DNA from: Parahoeflea halophila
Lineage (GTDB): Bacteria > Pseudomonadota > Alphaproteobacteria > Rhizobiales > Rhizobiaceae
NCBI RefSeq assembly: GCF_900220985.1
Contig: NZ_OCPC01000001.1
Location: forward strand, 1-64,000
Reading direction: 5' to 3'
DNA: 64,000 nt
Of this stretch, positions 59,780 to 64,000 are shown in pieces. Position 1 is the stretch's first letter. Every line of letters begins with the position of its first letter. Both the position numbers and the translations under genes were made by a program. The notes beneath the pieces were generated by a model, which was given only the letters and a program-made list of their open reading frames with translations, was not told the origin of the DNA and did no database searches.

Positions 59780-59874
59780 ATCTGTCCCCAACTCTGTGCC
59801 CGGACCTTTTGGCCGGATCGTTATTTTACCTGCCGTCTTTGCGTCAGGACTTTCGGTTCGCCTAATGCGACCGG

Positions 59875-59908
59875 CAAGTGCGGGCCCCTCAAGTGGAGCC
59901 CGCACTTG
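59875..59908. repeat. Inverted repeat between aapJ and aapQ
   Basis: Perfect 11-bp stem CAAGTGCGGGC/GCCCGCACTTG with a 12-base loop, placed 10 bases after the aapJ stop. No T-run. In amino-acid ABC operons such hairpins stabilise the mRNA of the binding-protein gene and lower expression of later genes. Confidence 0.7.
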
Positions 59909-59917
59909 TGTCGCTGC

Positions 59918-60940
59918 TTAGCGGATTGGCGGTGCGTACTGCAGGCCACCCTTGGACCAGAGCGCGTTGACGCCGCGGTCGATTGCAAGCGGGGTCGAAG
60001 CGCCGACATTGCGTTCAAACATTTCGCCGTAGTTGCCGACCTGCTTGATCACATTGTAGGCCCAGTCGTTGCTCAAGCCGATGGAATCACCAAAGGTGCC
60101 TTCCTTGCCGAGCAGGCGCATGACGTTGGGGTCGGTGGAGTTGAGCATTTCGTCAACATTCTCCGAGGTCACGCCCATTTCTTCGGCATTGAGCATCGCG
60201 TTGTGAACCCACTTGACGATGTTGAACCACTGGTCATCGCCCTGACGAACCACAGGACCCAGAGGCTCTTTCGAGATCACTTCAGGCAGAACCATGTGCT
60301 CATCCGGAGCCGAAAGGCCGAGGCGGATCGAATACAGGCCCGACTGGTCGGTCGTGTACACGTCGCAGCGGTTGGCGTCGTAGGCAGCGTTCACTTCCTC
60401 GAGCTTCTCGAACACGACCGGATTGTAGGTCATGTCGTTGGCCTTGAAGTAATCGGTGAGGTTCAGCTCAGTGGTGGTACCGGTCTGTACGCAGACCGAA
60501 GCGCCAGACAGCTGCAGCGCGGAATTCACGCCCAGCGACTTGCGCACCATGAAGCCTTGGCCGTCATAGTAGTTGACGCCCGCGAAGTTGAGACCGAGCT
60601 GCGTGTCACGGCTCATTGTCCAAGTGGTGTTGCGCGACAGCACATCGATTTCACCCGACTGCAGAGCGGTAAAGCGCTCCTTGGCCGAAAGCGGGCTGTA
60701 CTTGACAGCCGATGCGTCACCGAACACGGCTGCCGCTATGCCGCGGCACAGGTCAACGTCGATACCCGACCAGTCACCTGCATCGTTCGGGGCGGAAAAG
60801 CCGGCGAGGCCGGTGGACACGCCGCACTGGACGAATCCCTTTGCCTTGACGTCATCCAGCGTCGCGGCGGAAGCACCTGTGGCTCCCAGGCCTGCGACCA
60901 CCGCGACACCAGCGACAGCCGACAAAATCTTCTTTTTCAT
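59918..60940 (-). CDS. aapJ: General L-amino acid ABC transporter, periplasmic binding protein
   Basis: 340 residues. Signal peptide of about 25 (KKKILSAVAGVAVVAGLGAT..ASA), then a family 3 solute-binding protein (CGVSTGLAGFSAPNDAGDWSGID, then DVDLCRGIAAAVFGD, and DVYTTDQSGLYSIR). It binds a broad range of L-amino acids in the periplasm and delivers them to AapQM. The start ATG 60940 gives the correct leader; the longer upstream frame is not real. First gene of the operon and divergent from metC, as in Rhizobium leguminosarum. Confidence 0.95.
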   Translation of the reverse strand: MKKKILSAVAGVAVVAGLGATGASAATLDDVKAKGFVQCGVSTGLAGFSAPNDAGDWSGIDVDLCRGIAAAVFGDASAVKYSPLSAKERFTALQSGEIDVLSRNTTWTMSRDTQLGLNFAGVNYYDGQGFMVRKSLGVNSALQLSGASVCVQTGTTTELNLTDYFKANDMTYNPVVFEKLEEVNAAYDANRCDVYTTDQSGLYSIRLGLSAPDEHMVLPEVISKEPLGPVVRQGDDQWFNIVKWVHNAMLNAEEMGVTSENVDEMLNSTDPNVMRLLGKEGTFGDSIGLSNDWAYNVIKQVGNYGEMFERNVGASTPLAIDRGVNALWSKGGLQYAPPIR

Positions 60941-61288
60941 TTGATACAACCTTTTTTTCTGTTGCCCTGTTTTTTGGGTGCGACAAGAGCGACAGTAGCT
61001 TTTTGCAAGGCCTCTGCCCGTCTCCATTAGCGCGTCGTTATACCATGCCGAAATCCGCCATCGGTCAAGCCTTCCCCGGCCTAATTCTGCGAAATCGTCG
61101 AATTTCGGCCACAAACCTTCCGGGGCGCGCCGCCGAACGCCCATGTTGCAGCGCGGCTTCAGGCCGGACACTACAGGTTGGCATTCGCCACTCAGTGGAC
61201 CCAACAACATCTTGTGGGCACCTTCAACTCGCGATACTCGTTGGCCCGACTGAAGACCGATGATTCAAGACCATAAAGCGGATCCGAA
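60941..61288. other. Divergent promoter region of aapJ and metC
   Basis: 348 bases between the divergent starts. Besides the candidate sigma-54 site it contains T-rich tracts next to the aapJ start (ctttttttct). Nothing that looks like a SAM riboswitch was recognised before metC. Confidence 0.4.
61004..61019 (-). promoter_or_regulatory. Candidate sigma-54 promoter for aapJ
   Basis: On the minus strand GGGCAGAGGCCTTGCA has a perfect -12 element (TTGCA), a partial -24 element (GGCA of TGGCACG), and exact GG-N10-GC spacing, 63 bases before the aapJ start. Nitrogen (Ntr) regulation of aap is known in R. leguminosarum, but the -24 match is incomplete. Confidence 0.4.
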
Positions 61289-62476
61289 ATGAGCAGCGAA
61301 AACACTCCCCCCAAGGCTGGCATCAACACACGCCTGGCGCATTCCGGCCATGATCCGCGGAGTTTTCACGGCTTCGTCAATCCGCCCGTCGTGCACGCCT
61401 CAACCGTCCTGTTTCCGGATTCGGCCACCATGGTGTCGCGAAACCAGAAATACACCTACGGCACCTATGGCACACCGACCACGGATGCCCTGAACGCGGC
61501 CATGAACGAACTGGAAGGATCGGAAGGAACTGTCGCCCTGCCCTCCGGCCTCGCCGCGGTCACGGTCCCGTTCCTGGGCGCGCTGAACGCCGGCGATCAT
61601 CTGCTGGTTGTGGATTCGGTCTACGCCCCGACAAGAAATTTCTGCGCCGGAATGCTGGCCCGCTTCGGCATCGAAACCAGCTATTACGACCCCGCTATCG
61701 GGGCGGACATCGAGAGCCTCATGCGCCCCAACACCAGGCTGGTACACACCGAGGCGCCCGGGTCCAACACGTTCGAGATGCAGGATATCCCTGCAATTGC
61801 CGAAGTCGCCCATGCCCATGGGGCGCTCGTCTCTATGGACAACACCTGGGCCACGCCGCTTTTCTTCAAACCCCTCGATCACGGCGTCGACATTTCCATT
61901 CACGCTGCCACGAAATATCCCGCCGGACATTCCGACATCCTGATCGGAACCGTTTCGGCGAACCAAAAGGCCTGGCCGGCATTGTGGAAGGCCTTCACCA
62001 TGCTTGGTGTCTGCGCCGCACCGGATGACAGCTACATGACCCTGCGCGGCCTGCGCACCATGGGGATCCGGCTTTCGAGGCACCGGGAAAGCGCTCTCGC
62101 GATTGCGCGCGCGCTGGAAGGCATGGCGGGTGTCGCCCGAGTTCTCCACCCGGCTCTGGAGAGCTTTCCCGGCCACGCGCTGTGGAAACGCGACTTCTCC
62201 GGCTCCTCGGGCATCTTCTCGATTGTTCTGGATGTGGCCGACACCGATCGCCATCAGGCCAAGGCGCACGCTTTCCTGGACGCACTGGAAATCTTCGGCC
62301 TGGGCTATTCCTGGGGTGGCTACGAGAGCCTTGCCGTTCACGCCAACCTCTCCGACAGAACCGTCGCCATGCCTCCCAGGGAGGGCCCGGTCATCCGGCT
62401 GCAAATCGGCCTGGAAGATGTTGACGACCTGATGACCGACATCGAGCGCGGTCTCGCTGCCGCAGCGGCGGCCTGA
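61289..62476 (+). CDS. metC: Cystathionine beta-lyase
   Basis: 395 residues, PLP-dependent Cys/Met metabolism enzyme converting cystathionine to homocysteine, ammonia and pyruvate. Motifs: NPPVVHASTVLFPDS, YGTYGTPTTDALNAAMNELEGSEG, TEAPGSNTFEMQDI with VSMDNTWATP (PLP-binding Asp), Schiff-base Lys in HAATKYPAGHSD, and final GYESLAVHANLS. The Cys/Met family includes gamma-synthases too; the MetC call also follows from its place beside aapJ. Confidence 0.9.
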   Translation: MSSENTPPKAGINTRLAHSGHDPRSFHGFVNPPVVHASTVLFPDSATMVSRNQKYTYGTYGTPTTDALNAAMNELEGSEGTVALPSGLAAVTVPFLGALNAGDHLLVVDSVYAPTRNFCAGMLARFGIETSYYDPAIGADIESLMRPNTRLVHTEAPGSNTFEMQDIPAIAEVAHAHGALVSMDNTWATPLFFKPLDHGVDISIHAATKYPAGHSDILIGTVSANQKAWPALWKAFTMLGVCAAPDDSYMTLRGLRTMGIRLSRHRESALAIARALEGMAGVARVLHPALESFPGHALWKRDFSGSSGIFSIVLDVADTDRHQAKAHAFLDALEIFGLGYSWGGYESLAVHANLSDRTVAMPPREGPVIRLQIGLEDVDDLMTDIERGLAAAAAA

Positions 62477-62540
62477 TCCGGTCGCGCCCACTGCCGGTCA
62501 GGGCGCGCAGTTGGACATGAGCCCGGACCGGTGCCGGCAG

Positions 62541-64000
62541 TCAGCCGGCACCTTGTCTCGGCAGTGTAATGACGAACCGCGCACCATCCCGGTATGACGT
62601 GTCAAGATGAATGCTGCCGTGGTGGCTTTCGGCAATCCGGCGGCACAGGGCAAGACCTATGCCGGTACCCGAATACAGCTTCTCGTCTGCGTGCAGACGC
62701 TGAAAAACGCCGAAAATCCGCTCTGCCTGCTCGGGAGCAATACCGATACCATCATCCTCGACGGTGATCTTGTGACCCTCTCGGTCAGTTTGAGCCTCCA
62801 CCCGGATCTCCACGGACGAATCTTGACGGCGGTACTTCAAGGAGTTGGCAAACAGGTTCTGGTACAAGTGGGTAAGGAGAGTGAAATCGCCATAAAGGTC
62901 GATGTCCTTTTCAACGATCAGGCTTGCCTGTGCTTCCTCGACATTCACCGACAGATTGGTCCAGGCTTCGTTGAGGGCTTTGGACAACTGGAACTTTTCG
63001 GGATTGATTCGCTGATAGGCCAGCTGCGAATACTCCAACAGGCTGGACGTCATCGCCTCCATCGCTTCACTGCGCTGCGAAATATACCCTGAGAACGTTG
63101 CCAGATCTTCGGCTTTGCCCAGTTTGATGTCTTCGGCAATCATGTCCGCGAACAAGCGGATCTGGCGCAGCGGCGCCTTGAGGTCATGCGACACAACGGC
63201 GCTGAACTGTTCCAGGGCGTTGTTGCGCAATTCAAGTTCGCGCGATTGTCTTGCGATCCGGTTCTGTGCCTCGCGGACCTGGGTGATATCGCGCCCGACC
63301 GAAACCAGCTCCACCGGCTTTCCGTCTTCGAACACCATCAGGTTGGACCACAGACACCAGAGCGTCTCTCCGGTAAGTGAAGGCATCGCCTGTTCGCTGG
63401 TTCTCAACGGCTGTTCGGGAGACAGGCTGGCCAGATGCTCTATCAGCATCGCGCGGTTGGCCTCGGGTACAAAATCGAGGAATTTCCGGCCGATCATCTC
63501 ATCGGCAGGACGACCAACGTAGCGGGCGTAGTGTTCATTCACGTAAGTCAGCGTCGTGTCAGGCTTGGCACGCACGATGAAATCCGGAAGGTTGCGCGCA
63601 AGGGTTTCGAATTCATGCTCTTTCTGCTTGAGCGCACGTTCGATTTCCAATCTTTCCGTCATATCTTCCACGAAAGCCAGGGCAACGGGATCATCGGGAT
63701 CTTCCATGTGCTCGAGCCGCACCCGGCAGGGATAGGTGCTACCATCCTTGCGGCGGTGCATGGTGTCGAAAATCTGGATCTTGCTCTCTGCAGAACCTGT
63801 CGGCGCGATCAGTGCATTCATTTCGTCCTGCGCCGAGCCGGCGATGAAATCCGCGGCGGAAAGTTCGCGCAGTTCTTCCAGGCTGTATTGCAGATTGTCC
63901 CGCGCCGCCTTGTTCGCGCTGACGATTTTGTCCTTTGTCAGACTGAAGAGATAGACTTCCTGGGCGACATTCTCGATGATCTGGCCCAGTCGCTCCGCCT
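62541..64000 (-). CDS. PAS-containing sensor histidine kinase (5' end outside the window)
   Basis: Reads openly to the right edge, so the start is missing; at least 486 codons are visible. A partial PAS sits at the edge with its C-cap (DGSTYPCRVRLEHMEDP), then a coiled linker and a complete PAS of about 120 residues (FETLARNLPDFIVRAKPD ... GRDITQVREAQNR). The HisKA box is VVSHDLKAPLRQIRLFADM with phospho-accepting His, and the ATPase has N box NLFANSLKYR, G1 DDGIGIAP, G2 GTGIGLALCRR. No transmembrane helix or receiver domain is visible in the part present. The Asn/Gly boxes and HDLKAPL suggest the cyanobacterial-phytochrome-like kinase group; no partner is known. Confidence 0.9.
   Translation of the reverse strand, partial: AERLGQIIENVAQEVYLFSLTKDKIVSANKAARDNLQYSLEELRELSAADFIAGSAQDEMNALIAPTGSAESKIQIFDTMHRRKDGSTYPCRVRLEHMEDPDDPVALAFVEDMTERLEIERALKQKEHEFETLARNLPDFIVRAKPDTTLTYVNEHYARYVGRPADEMIGRKFLDFVPEANRAMLIEHLASLSPEQPLRTSEQAMPSLTGETLWCLWSNLMVFEDGKPVELVSVGRDITQVREAQNRIARQSRELELRNNALEQFSAVVSHDLKAPLRQIRLFADMIAEDIKLGKAEDLATFSGYISQRSEAMEAMTSSLLEYSQLAYQRINPEKFQLSKALNEAWTNLSVNVEEAQASLIVEKDIDLYGDFTLLTHLYQNLFANSLKYRRQDSSVEIRVEAQTDREGHKITVEDDGIGIAPEQAERIFGVFQRLHADEKLYSGTGIGLALCRRIAESHHGSIHLDTSYRDGARFVITLPRQGAG

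Noticed and set aside
61210-61288. SAM riboswitch before metC
   Set aside because: No SAM-II or similar conserved core could be recognised in the short leader.

Overview
The window reads as a chromosomal segment of an alphaproteobacterium, most likely a Rhizobiaceae-type member of the Hyphomicrobiales (Hoeflea-like is my best guess, from memory only). The reasons are the high G+C coding sequence, a GTTC-N7-GTTC LexA box between ssb and uvrA, the glnB-glnA pair, an aapJQMP general amino-acid ABC transporter divergent from metC, and several small families typical of this group (DUF3126, DUF6949-like, DUF2336, zf-CHCC, IscU-like plus yidD). No rRNA, tRNA, CRISPR array, insertion sequence or phage gene was recognised.

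Layout. 0-4.5 kb is an accessory-looking, more A+T-rich segment: an ion channel with a C-terminal zinc ribbon, a secreted protein with FG-x-S-N-G hexapeptide repeats, and a convergent three-gene operon that resembles the Caulobacter holdfast-anchoring set (HfaA-like, CsgG/HfaB lipoprotein, HfaD-position secreted protein). 4.5-15 kb is mainly housekeeping: gyrA, marC, a TetR regulator with two matching operators divergent from a membrane protein, DUF1905, a VOC protein, and the divergent ssb/uvrA pair under an apparent SOS box. 14.7-15.75 kb is a decay zone with a broken DUF72 gene and the 3' end of a lost SDR gene. 15.8-21.4 kb holds a fosmidomycin-resistance-type MFS pump divergent from an AraC regulator, a Na/Pi cotransporter with a PhoU-like tail, and the NAD(P)HX repair enzyme.

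21.7-26.7 kb carries nitrogen assimilation (sigma-54-type promoter, glnB, glnA, terminator) and, convergent to it, a compact operon of a four-helix EamA/ArnF-like transporter, an NAD-dependent epimerase and a class III aminotransferase, whose product is unknown. 26.8-35.4 kb has a secreted hydrolase, parE, small secreted proteins, a MaoC/CitE-like lyase pair and a nitroreductase/flavin reductase pair. 35.8-41.2 kb is thrS, yidD, an IscU-like scaffold, folE, hisI and a patatin.

41.4-50.6 kb is rich in signalling and surface functions: a secreted single-Cache protein directly upstream of a chemoreceptor, a CBS protein, a rhomboid protease, an orphan terminator suggesting a small RNA, a PAS protein, a two-PilZ c-di-GMP protein, and a periplasmic LapG-family (BTLCP) cysteine protease. 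50.6-56.6 kb contains cysE, an enoyl-CoA hydratase, two coupled alpha/beta hydrolases, a complex-I-type zinc protein, a flavin monooxygenase and a DUF2459 protein. 56.6-64 kb is aapJQMP, metC and a PAS histidine kinase that runs off the right edge.

The most interesting parts are the holdfast/curli-secretion-like operon with its repeat-protein neighbour, the transporter-epimerase-aminotransferase operon, the Cache-chemoreceptor pair, and the orphan terminator near 45.5 kb. All product names rest on recognition of motifs and family features by eye; no database search was run.
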